Part shown: one piece after another, positions 1 to 6,394 of the stretch
Numbering within the stretch: position 1 is the stretch's first letter
Layout of the letters: each line of letters starts with the position of its first letter
Source of the DNA: an uncultured Oscillospiraceae bacterium
Lineage (GTDB): Bacteria > Bacillota_A > Clostridia > Oscillospirales > Oscillospiraceae
DNA: 20,411 bases
Reading direction: 5' to 3'
Assembly: GCA_900754605.1 (NCBI GenBank)
Contig: CAAEDK010000111.1
Span: 1 to 20,411, forward strand
Notes under the pieces: model-generated
What the model was told of the DNA's origin: nothing
What the model saw: the letters and a program-made list of their open reading frames with translations, nothing else
Database searches by the model: none
Position numbers and translations under genes: made by a program

Positions 1-8
1 AGACTTCA

Positions 9-16
9 CCCTCCTT
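9..16 (-). promoter_or_regulatory. Ribosome binding site of a gene starting off the window edge
   Basis: On the minus strand these bases read AAGGAGGG, a near-perfect Shine-Dalgarno sequence, followed by TGAAGTCT up to the window edge. With usual spacing, the start codon of a further minus-strand gene would lie at or just past the edge. No codons of it are visible, so nothing can be said about the product. Confidence 0.4.
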
Positions 17-78
17 CCACGCCGTTCCGCCCTAACTTACTCCGCCCTTAATCTTGCTCTGACCTAGAATACGCCTTT

Positions 79-107
79 ATTCTATCAGCTCTTTCCTCTC
101 CTGTATA
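79..107 (-). promoter_or_regulatory. Weak candidate promoter for the off-edge gene
   Basis: On the minus strand TATACA (102-107) and TAGAAT (79-84) are separated by 17 bases, matching the -35 and -10 consensus at 4 and 5 of 6 positions. It lies upstream of the edge ribosome binding site. AT-rich sequence gives such matches often, so this is only a candidate. Confidence 0.25.
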
Positions 108-197
108 GGCGGAGTTTTTCCAACTGCAATTTAATAAAAGCTCTCCCCCCCGTATCTGTCATATAGGTCTAGAAGGGAGAGATGCTCATTTCATCGC

Positions 198-235
198 GAA
201 GAAACTGGCTAGGCAAAAGCCTCGCCAGTTTCTTC
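198..235 (-). terminator. Long perfect-armed hairpin ending the minus-strand cluster
   Basis: The arms GAAGAAACTGGC (198-209) and GCCAGTTTCTTC (224-235) are exact reverse complements. Inside, AGGC and GCCT pair around an AAAA loop, with a single T/C mismatch between the two stem parts. The result is a stem of about 16 pairs lying 83 bases after the stop codon of the last gene in the cluster. No U-tract follows on the minus strand, though the arms carry AAA/TTT stretches. I infer transcript-end formation or 3'-end stabilisation. Confidence 0.5.
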
Positions 236-318
236 CTCCTGCGATCCATTTATCGCTTTTCTCCGCTCGTAGGAGATGCCCCAAATTGCGCCAGGTCAGG
301 CAGCCGCCGGCATCACCA

Positions 319-672
319 TCAGCTCGCTGTATCTCCAACAAACACGCTTACCTGATTATCGCCGTCTGTAAAAGACAATCTACCTCCAGAGAATGAGAAC
401 TCCTGCCAGTTTGTTGAATATTCTCCGTGTAACCCGATGTCCTCATAATTCGGTTGACTGGTATCATCCTCCCAAATTAACTCTACTTTATAATCCATAT
501 AGTTATACTGATAGCCGATGCTCATATAGATTCCTCGATACAAATATTCTTCTTGACCGTGGTGGACCGTTACGTTCACCCTTCTATAAAAATTGTCAGG
601 TGAGCCGCCAGATGCCCCAGCAAAAGAACGTACATTGCTAAAGGACTTCTCTCTCGCTTTAAGGGGTAACAT
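319..672 (-). CDS. Hypothetical 117-aa protein
   Basis: I do not recognise the family. The ATG at 672 is preceded by AGAAGGGG at good spacing, which supports translation. The product has no clear signal peptide or membrane segment. From about residue 30 onward it is rich in aromatic and alternating polar/hydrophobic residues (for example VNVTVHHGQEEYLYRGIYMS and YNYMDYKVELIWED), suggesting a small beta-rich domain. It starts 47 bases after the stop of the WG-repeat/SLH gene and is followed by a large hairpin, so it is probably the last gene of the toxin cluster. It could be an orphan immunity or accessory protein, or a fragment of a larger secreted protein that lost its signal peptide; the sequence does not decide. 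Confidence 0.6.
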   Translation of the reverse strand: MLPLKAREKSFSNVRSFAGASGGSPDNFYRRVNVTVHHGQEEYLYRGIYMSIGYQYNYMDYKVELIWEDDTSQPNYEDIGLHGEYSTNWQEFSFSGGRLSFTDGDNQVSVFVGDTAS

Positions 673-719
673 AATTTCCCCTTCTTTCTATAGAATAATT
701 ACTCCTTCCAGGTACCAAT

Positions 720-932
720 CTATTTAGAAAACTCCTGATAGGCCCGTAGGGTGAGGAGAATCGCCTGCTCCACAGTGGTGGTGTCCTTGGGGGAGAGGGT
801 GGCGCTGGAAGTACCTTGGAGGATGCCGGAGGCGGTGAGGGCCGCCAGGGAATCCGCCGCCCAGCCGGAGACCTGTCCGGCGTCGGTGAAGCTGTCCAGG
901 CCGCCGGCCTCTGTGAGCACGCTCCGGCCGGT
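720..932 (-). repeat. Duplicated SLH tail, copy 1
   Basis: This segment encoding the last SLH unit aligns without gaps to 2587-2799 with about 13 differences in 213 bp. The matching region begins at the stop codon and ends near the GRSVL motif. Beyond it the two genes diverge quickly, so the identity is local. Confidence 0.85.
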
Positions 933-2513
933 TTGCTTCTGGATGTATTGAATGGCCCGGTACAGCATCGCCGCCATCTGTTCTCTGGTGATAGAGGCAT
1001 CTGGTGAAAAGGTCGTTCCATCTCCAGTTCCGGTTACGATACCTGCTGCATAGGCTTTTCTTGCTGCAATATCCGCAGTATCTGTAAATGGAAGGACTGA
1101 CCTTGCATCTATTTTCTTGCCGTCAGCAGTTTCCACCAGACAAACCATAAGTTCAGAAAAGTGCTGACGTGTTATCGCTGTGGTATAGCAACTATCGACT
1201 TGTCGAGGCAACAGGCCCAGTTCCCGGGCTGTGCTTACAGCACCGGCGGCCCATGGACTGGGAAGATCAAGAGGATTTTTCAGAATGCCAATTCTGCCAT
1301 CCTGGCAAACCAGCTCGTACCCATTCTCAAAGGACTTTGCCTGATCAAATTGGGGAGGAACGACCCAGGCACCTGTCTGATCCATATAGCCATATTTTCC
1401 GGTTGACTGTTGTTTTACTACAATACTGCCTTCAGAAAAAGGAAATCCGACATATGCAGCTTCATCAGGAAATGGGACGAACGCCATCTCGTCATCAAGG
1501 GCAATGGTTCCCCACATATTTGTGCCAGCAGGAGTTTGATACGGAACCTTCTGCGCTATTAAGCCCCCATCAATTCCCGATTCTTGAAGGACATAATACA
1601 TCATAGGAACTATTTCTTGGCCGTCCATATCTAAGCAGCCACACCTGTAGTTCTTTTCAACAAAAATCAGGTCGTTTATTTCTCCTATTCTGACCCTATC
1701 ATATTGGGATTTCGGAAACGAATGTAAAAGCGTTCCGTCTCTGCGATAAATATCGCTCCGTGTCTCATCTGTTGCAATGAGGTAGTTCTTATTAGCGGTA
1801 TAGTTTTCTACATCGTCATATTCACAGGGGATAATGACATTCCCCTCTTTGTCCACTGCTCCAGTGCTGCCCTTCCCGTCATAATATTCCCGCACAACAA
1901 CAATTCCATCGTGGAAATCGAAAGCAGACATGTAACGCATCGGGACTGCAAGCTCTCCATTTTTGTCTATGTAGCCGGTTAATCCCCAGTTTTCTCCCTC
2001 TGCCTCAGAGCTCACTGCGCAGAACCCTTCCGAAAAGCCCGAATAGGCATTTAGCTGGCGTTCGCTTAGGTTCATGAAGGTTTTTCCGGACACATCGATC
2101 AGCAACTCTTCCCCGTCCTTCTCCACCAGAGCCAAGCCATCCTCAAATGTGTAGCCAGCATCATAGATGCAGTCGATCACTAAATTCCCCTCGGCATCGA
2201 TATAACCGTATTTCCCGTCCCGCTCGATCACTCCCAATCCACAGGAAAAATAGTAGTCGCCCGGTCTGTAGGCAAAGCCGGTTTCGACAGGCTTACCCGA
2301 CAAGTCATAGTATTGACTCATCTCAAAAGGGTCATCGTGCGCAAAACAGACAGGGCCAGCGGTAATATCGTCAGCTATAACATCCCAAGCGGCAGAAGAT
2401 GGCAACTCAATCCAGGAAATATCAAGTGCAGGCCCGGATGCGCTTGCCCATACCATGCTTTGAGGAAGAAGCATGGCACATGACAGAAGAAATCCTATTA
2501 ACCGTCGTTTCAT
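720..2513 (-). CDS. Secreted WG-repeat protein with C-terminal SLH domains (second copy)
   Basis: The 597-aa product starts at the ATG at 2513. That codon follows a purine-rich GATGGGG and begins a typical signal peptide (MKRRLIGFLLSCAMLLPQSM, then a WASASG-like cleavage zone). A longer open frame to 2819 is antisense-like readthrough, since it would overlap the upstream gene. Residues of about 60-410 hold degenerate WG (KWG-type) repeats such as GKYGYIDAEGNLVI, LTGYIDKNGELAVP and GKYGYMDQTGAWVV. The last 180 or so residues hold SLH-type domains (ITRQHFSELM; FSPDASITREQMAAML; then a less canonical final unit). Such proteins are exported and held on the surface by SLH binding to cell-wall polymers. 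The last 57 residues are identical to those of the upstream paralogue at 2587-4407, while the WG parts differ strongly. Confidence 0.88.
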   Translation of the reverse strand: MKRRLIGFLLSCAMLLPQSMVWASASGPALDISWIELPSSAAWDVIADDITAGPVCFAHDDPFEMSQYYDLSGKPVETGFAYRPGDYYFSCGLGVIERDGKYGYIDAEGNLVIDCIYDAGYTFEDGLALVEKDGEELLIDVSGKTFMNLSERQLNAYSGFSEGFCAVSSEAEGENWGLTGYIDKNGELAVPMRYMSAFDFHDGIVVVREYYDGKGSTGAVDKEGNVIIPCEYDDVENYTANKNYLIATDETRSDIYRRDGTLLHSFPKSQYDRVRIGEINDLIFVEKNYRCGCLDMDGQEIVPMMYYVLQESGIDGGLIAQKVPYQTPAGTNMWGTIALDDEMAFVPFPDEAAYVGFPFSEGSIVVKQQSTGKYGYMDQTGAWVVPPQFDQAKSFENGYELVCQDGRIGILKNPLDLPSPWAAGAVSTARELGLLPRQVDSCYTTAITRQHFSELMVCLVETADGKKIDARSVLPFTDTADIAARKAYAAGIVTGTGDGTTFSPDASITREQMAAMLYRAIQYIQKQTGRSVLTEAGGLDSFTDAGQVSGWAADSLAALTASGILQGTSSATLSPKDTTTVEQAILLTLRAYQEFSK

Positions 2514-2544
2514 AGTAAATCCCCATCTTTCCTGCATTTCTATT

Positions 2545-2579
2545 GGGGCAGAGCGCAGATATATTTCGCGCCCTGCCCC
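2545..2579 (-). repeat. Intergenic hairpin between the two WG-SLH genes
   Basis: GGGGCAG (2545-2551) pairs with CTGCCCC (2573-2579). After one mismatch, GCGC pairs with GCGC around an 11-base AT-rich loop. It sits in the 73-base gap between two co-oriented genes. No U-tract follows on the minus strand, so an mRNA processing or stabilising role is as likely as termination. Confidence 0.45.
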
Positions 2580-2586
2580 GTCCAAC

Positions 2587-2799
2587 CTATTTAGAAAACT
2601 CCTGATAGGCTCGGAGAGTGAGGAGAATGGCCTGCTCCACGGTAGTGGTGTCCTTGGGGGAGAGGGTGGCGCTGGAAGTACCCTGGAGGATACCGGAGGC
2701 GGTGAGGGCCGCCAGGGAGTCCGCCGCCCAGCCGGAGACCTGTCCGGCATCGGTGAAGCTTTCCAGGCCGCCGGCGTCTGCGAGCACGCTCCGGCCGGT
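2587..2799 (-). repeat. Duplicated SLH tail, copy 2
   Basis: Partner of the segment at 720-932. Most differences fall at third codon positions, and the encoded last 57 residues are identical in both proteins. Either conversion between the copies or strong purifying selection would explain this. Confidence 0.85.
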
Positions 2800-4407
2800 C
2801 TCGTCCTCCAGGTACTCAATCGTCCGATGCAGCATGACGGCCAGCTGCTCGCGGTTGATGTAGCCGTTGGGACTGAAGCGGCCGTCGTCCAGGCCGTTGA
2901 CCAGCCCCAGCGCGGCGGCCTTGCGCACCCATAGATCGTCGGTGTCCGAGAAGGTGCCCTCCGGCGCCGGGGTGATGCTCCGGCCGGTCGTCTTTTCCAC
3001 CAGATTGGCCATCAGCTCCGCGAACCGCCGCCGCGTGATGCGGAACGTGAAATAGCTGTCGTTGCTCTCCGTCACCAGCCCCGCCGCCTGAGCACGATCC
3101 ATCTCCGCCGCCGCCCAGGGACTGGTATAGTCTTTCAGGCGGGGATCGAAGTATAAAAAAGAGCCTCCCTCTGTTTCACTGACCGTTCGAGCCCAGCAAG
3201 TCCCTTCTGAAAATACCCCAAAATCATCATGGAGGCGGCTGTCCGTCATTTCACAAATAAGTTCTCCATCCTGGTCAATCACATAGGTGTGACTGCCGAT
3301 ATCTTTGGTTACAGCAACAATACCGTCGATGAGAGGACTTGCGGAATATTCCTCAAATGATATATCCAGCGAAAGAACTTCCTCCAAGTCTGTATTGAGA
3401 TATGCCGTCCTTTCCGGATCCCTGACCAGAAGAAAACCATCGTAGAATTGGCTATCTGTAACCTCATACGGCAGGGGAATCTCATTGCCCTTCTCATCAA
3501 TAAGACTGTTGGGAGAACTGTCCGTATAATCACCCGACTCTGGATCATATTGGCGATATCGATAGTTAACCACACAATACCCGCACGAATACATCGGAAC
3601 GCTATACGTCCATTTGTCTTGAGGTTCTATCAGAATCGTGCCGTTCGAATCTGCTAAGCCATAGAGCTGTTTTTCATCCCGAGTCTCACAGATACCAAAT
3701 AGTGCGGGATCCCCTTCCGAAAGCGTATAAACGATCGAATACTTAGGTGGAAGAATGATAGCCCCACTGCGATCCATTATTCCGCCTTTTCCGTCCTCGC
3801 GGAAAAACGCATAATCCCCCTCAAAAGAATAGGTCGTCTCATACTGCGGAGGGATCTCCCAATAGCCGTCTTGGTTATAATATCCGTATAAGCCGCTCTG
3901 GAGATCTTTGGCCGGTGCGATCCCATGTTCATCAAATTCCGCCGCTAAAAAAACATCCTCTGGACTGCGATAGATGATTTCTCCCGTCCTGTCGATATAG
4001 TACCTATCCCCATCTCTTCCTTTGATAAAAGCGCGCCCGTTATGAAAGTCTCCACAATATGAGGCATCTTCAGGCAGTTGGATCACCATTGTCCCAAGCG
4101 TGTCAATATACCCGAATGTATCACCCACACGCACCAAAGCCAGACCCTCCGAGAATTCGCCGAAATCGTCAAAAACCCCTTCTACAAGTAATTCCCCCCA
4201 TTGGTTTGCAAAATTACATTTCCAATTACCGCCCACATGTAGAACTGGAACTATAGCGCCGTTTTCTTCGGTATAAGACTCCAGTCCTTCTAGGCAATTC
4301 CAATCAGGAAGCCGCTTGTATTCCACATCAGGAGCGATGGCCTGGCATGACGGCGCTAGCATTGCCACAGCGACTATTCCGCACAGCAGCAAATTACCTT
4401 TTCTCAT
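2587..4407 (-). CDS. Secreted WG-repeat protein with C-terminal SLH domains (first copy)
   Basis: The 606-aa product starts at the ATG at 4407, preceded by GGGGAGGTCATT; codons further upstream do not look like protein. Residues 1-25 form a signal peptide (MRKGNLLLCGIVAVAMLAPS, then CQAIA). A weak lipobox-like LAPSC is present, but signal peptidase I cleavage after AIA fits as well. Residues of about 40-400 carry degenerate WG repeats (GDTFGYIDTLGTMVI, GLYGYYNQDGYWEIP, YGLADSNGTILIEP). About 430-606 carry three SLH-type units (ITRRRFAELM; FSPNGYINREQLAVML; a final degenerate one). The expected location is the cell surface, bound to wall polymers. A terminator-like hairpin separates it from the probable immunity gene upstream, so it may be partly uncoupled from the toxin transcript. 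The specific ligand of the WG region is unknown. Confidence 0.88.
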   Translation of the reverse strand: MRKGNLLLCGIVAVAMLAPSCQAIAPDVEYKRLPDWNCLEGLESYTEENGAIVPVLHVGGNWKCNFANQWGELLVEGVFDDFGEFSEGLALVRVGDTFGYIDTLGTMVIQLPEDASYCGDFHNGRAFIKGRDGDRYYIDRTGEIIYRSPEDVFLAAEFDEHGIAPAKDLQSGLYGYYNQDGYWEIPPQYETTYSFEGDYAFFREDGKGGIMDRSGAIILPPKYSIVYTLSEGDPALFGICETRDEKQLYGLADSNGTILIEPQDKWTYSVPMYSCGYCVVNYRYRQYDPESGDYTDSSPNSLIDEKGNEIPLPYEVTDSQFYDGFLLVRDPERTAYLNTDLEEVLSLDISFEEYSASPLIDGIVAVTKDIGSHTYVIDQDGELICEMTDSRLHDDFGVFSEGTCWARTVSETEGGSFLYFDPRLKDYTSPWAAAEMDRAQAAGLVTESNDSYFTFRITRRRFAELMANLVEKTTGRSITPAPEGTFSDTDDLWVRKAAALGLVNGLDDGRFSPNGYINREQLAVMLHRTIEYLEDETGRSVLADAGGLESFTDAGQVSGWAADSLAALTASGILQGTSSATLSPKDTTTVEQAILLTLRAYQEFSK

Positions 4408-4447
4408 AATGACCTCCCCGAAATATGGATACAAAACCAAAACTGAG

Positions 4448-4484
4448 GGCATGTCGCTGAGAGGAAATCTCCCAGCGACATGCC
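4448..4484 (-). terminator. Terminator-like hairpin after the immunity region
   Basis: GGCATGTCGCTG (4448-4459) and CAGCGACATGCC (4473-4484) are exact reverse complements. An inner GAG/CTC extension closes a short loop. On the minus strand the hairpin is followed by CTCAGTTTTGGTTTTG, an interrupted U-rich run. It lies upstream of the first WG-SLH gene, so it probably ends or attenuates the toxin-immunity transcript there. Confidence 0.55.
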
Positions 4485-4522
4485 GATGCTATGTGTTTTC
4501 TAAAGATACCATTCCAAAACGC

Positions 4523-4693
4523 TCAGATCTTGGGGTTCTTCTTCAAAATATCTATGAACGCCTGGATATAGTAATTACCGCGTTCGCTGGCAGTTGCGTA
4601 CTCTGTGGCAGCTTTATATTGCTCCGGAGTAAGGCCGTGCTCTTCTTCACATAAGTGCAACGGAGGTAAATTGGTTCCTCTTTGTTTCCACAT
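4523..4693 (-). CDS. Small 56-aa ORF overlapping the immunity gene, or its frameshifted tail
   Basis: The last 36 or so codons read like real protein, with the helical, charged sequence GLTPEQYKAATEYATASERG and an end at KKNPKI. This frame overlaps the end of the preceding gene by 47 bases. An ATG at 4693 has only AGGTG as a possible ribosome binding site; an earlier ATG at 4747 gives a less protein-like start. Two readings fit: a small separate gene translated after the immunity protein, or the original C-terminus of that protein displaced by a one-base frameshift near the stop at 4647. It ends 39 bases before the terminator-like hairpin. I cannot decide between the two, and a chance ORF is not excluded. 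Confidence 0.35.
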   Translation of the reverse strand: MWKQRGTNLPPLHLCEEEHGLTPEQYKAATEYATASERGNYYIQAFIDILKKNPKI

Positions 4694-5450
4694 AGTTCCA
4701 CACCTGTACAGAAAATGACAGGGCATCAATCCTTTCACTTGGCCCAAAATCAGGGTTACCTACTTCAAGAATCACAAATCGCTCTGTCTCTGGTGCTATA
4801 AGCGGATAAATCGGATCATCTGGCGGTATCAGCGGAGCCCACCCCCAACAAAAGCGAGGAGCTTTTTTGACAAATAGCGTGCCGTAAAAAGCCGCCATAT
4901 TGATCAGCGTTTCATAATTCGCTCGAAATGAGTCTCGCAGCTCGGATAAATTCGTTGGACGGATTGACTTCAGTATAGAATTAAGTTGCATGAGCGTCGT
5001 TCGTTCAGGTATCATCGGAATATGGTATTGGGAAGAAAAACGCTCTGCCCGCTGCATCGGACAGTTTGCAAGAGCTTGGTAATCTTCCGAACAGGGATCC
5101 GGAACAGCATACTTTTTCATGTCCTGTATGTAGGGCAAAACGATATTTACCGTAGCATCAAATGCATGCCTCAACTTGCGATCCAGCTCTGCTTGTGTAT
5201 CATAATATATGGGAGACTCTCCCGGAAAGTCCGACAAGCTGAACCACTTCCCCGCCAGACTGTAGACATGAAAATCGACCTCGATGCCTCTTGTAAATTG
5301 TTGCCCCACACGCGCTACGTGATATTCAATGCTAATCCCTGCTTCGTCATTTTTATACTGATACCACCCCTGCCCCCAATTTCCTCTTTTGTAACCCAAC
5401 GAGAATAGGGTAGGCTCCAATTCCGTTTCAATAATTCGCTTTAGGTTCAT
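4647..5450 (-). CDS. Probable immunity protein of the RHS toxin (DUF4304-like)
   Basis: The 267-aa soluble protein has no signal peptide or membrane segment, so it should act in the cytoplasm. The ATG at 5450 is preceded by AAAAGGGTGTG. The first 115 or so residues (IIETELEPTLFSLGYKRGNW, then a WYQYKN and YHVARVGQQF strand-rich part, ending VLPYI) resemble the general layout of DUF4304-type proteins: an initial helix, a GYK/GFK turn and alternating strands. This is a pattern impression, not a database match. The second half is not recognised. The immunity role rests mainly on position: it starts 56 bases after the stop codon of the RHS gene, where the cognate immunity gene of a polymorphic toxin is normally found. 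The C-terminus may have been altered by a frameshift (see the small ORF at 4523-4693). Confidence 0.6.
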   Translation of the reverse strand: MNLKRIIETELEPTLFSLGYKRGNWGQGWYQYKNDEAGISIEYHVARVGQQFTRGIEVDFHVYSLAGKWFSLSDFPGESPIYYDTQAELDRKLRHAFDATVNIVLPYIQDMKKYAVPDPCSEDYQALANCPMQRAERFSSQYHIPMIPERTTLMQLNSILKSIRPTNLSELRDSFRANYETLINMAAFYGTLFVKKAPRFCWGWAPLIPPDDPIYPLIAPETERFVILEVGNPDFGPSERIDALSFSVQVWNYVETKRNQFTSVALM

Positions 5451-5471
5451 TTTTCGATCACACCCTTTTCC

Positions 5472-5501
5472 AATGCTGGCCGTCCGAAGACGGCCAGCAT
5501 T
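5472..5501 (-). promoter_or_regulatory. Perfect 13-bp hairpin with UUCG loop between toxin and immunity genes
   Basis: AATGCTGGCCGTC (5472-5484) and GACGGCCAGCATT (5489-5501) are exact reverse complements. On the transcribed minus strand the loop is TTCG closed by C-G, the very stable C(UUCG)G tetraloop. The hairpin starts 5 bases after the RHS stop codon. No U-tract follows, and the immunity ribosome binding site comes about 10 bases later. I infer an mRNA processing, stability or decoupling element rather than a simple terminator. Confidence 0.55.
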
Positions 5502-5506
5502 ATAAT

Positions 5507-6394
5507 TCAGACTACCGGTACGACTACGCCTCCTCCAGGAAGCGGTAGCACCGGTACTGTCGATGCGGCTTTTTGCAAATTAAATGCTTCTTTTGCAGAT
5601 GACGCCCAGCCTTGTAGTTGGTTATAAGTTCCACCCTCTCTAATTGTGAGCAATTCACTACCGCTTAGCTTAGGAGTAGTTGTCAAAAAAGGAACTCCCA
5701 GCCCCTCATAACGGTAAAACTCGGTACCATCTGCATATACTATCTTAGTATAAATATTAAGCCCTTCGGTATATGTTGAAACGGTTGCACCATCAAGCCA
5801 TGCTTGAATATCATCATTCATTTGTTGATCCAAATAAGAATCAACATTAATGTAATCTTGGTAATAGGCTGGTGGGTACTCACATGTAACCATTCCATAG
5901 TAGCTTACCGTTTGCAGTAGCGAAGCTGTAACAAAGGACTCCTCCGCAACAACTTGCTTATTCTGCGGTGCTTTCATAATCTCGTAAAAAATGAGACCAG
6001 GATACTTGTTGTATTTTGTATATACACGTATTACTTTTGTTCGATCCAAAAGGTAGGGAAGATATACCGGAGTTGGAATCACCTTTGTGCCCTTTCTAGC
6101 TGGATAATAGTTGGCATTTTCTACTGGATAGTTGGTTATTGCGTTGACATAAGAGTCCAACTGGTTAATAGCAGCGGCATTATATCTTCCCAAAAACTCA
6201 TATTGGTCGGACTTTATTTCATAGACATCATGGTTTCCTCCATTTTTGATGATTATGTCTGCAAATCCACGGCCAGACTTTGTCCTGGTGAGTCCAACTA
6301 TCTTCACTCCACCTTCCGCAGTGGGCTCAATACTTTTAATGTAAGCCGTAATCTCCGCATGGGCTACAGTTCCCTGCGCAAGAGAATATTTTTC
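5507..6394 (-). other. C-terminal toxin tip of the RHS protein
   Basis: This is the coding segment after the DPTG motif, about 295 residues. An opening helix with H (GTVAHAEITAYI) is followed by GRGFADIII, VYEIKSD and AINQLDSYV, which together match the order of RecB-like nuclease motifs. The last 70 residues, ending in hydrophobic VLPLPGGGVVVPVV, are not recognised. The segment is visibly AT-richer than the YD shell. DNA as target is inferred from the fold pattern only. Confidence 0.6.

Larger units (their letters stand above)
1..318. other. Intergenic region at left edge, no complete gene
   Basis: No convincing coding sequence lies here. The stretch holds a large hairpin just downstream of the last gene of the minus-strand cluster, a weak minus-strand promoter candidate, and at the extreme left a Shine-Dalgarno-like sequence pointing out of the window. 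It therefore appears to separate the toxin cluster from another minus-strand gene that starts at or just beyond base 1. Confidence 0.6.

Noticed and set aside
2514..2819. Upstream extension of the second WG-SLH gene by about 100 codons
   Set aside because: It would overlap the upstream gene's SLH tail in another frame, is Arg/Pro/Ser-rich like antisense or shadow reading, and would bury the signal peptide inside the protein.
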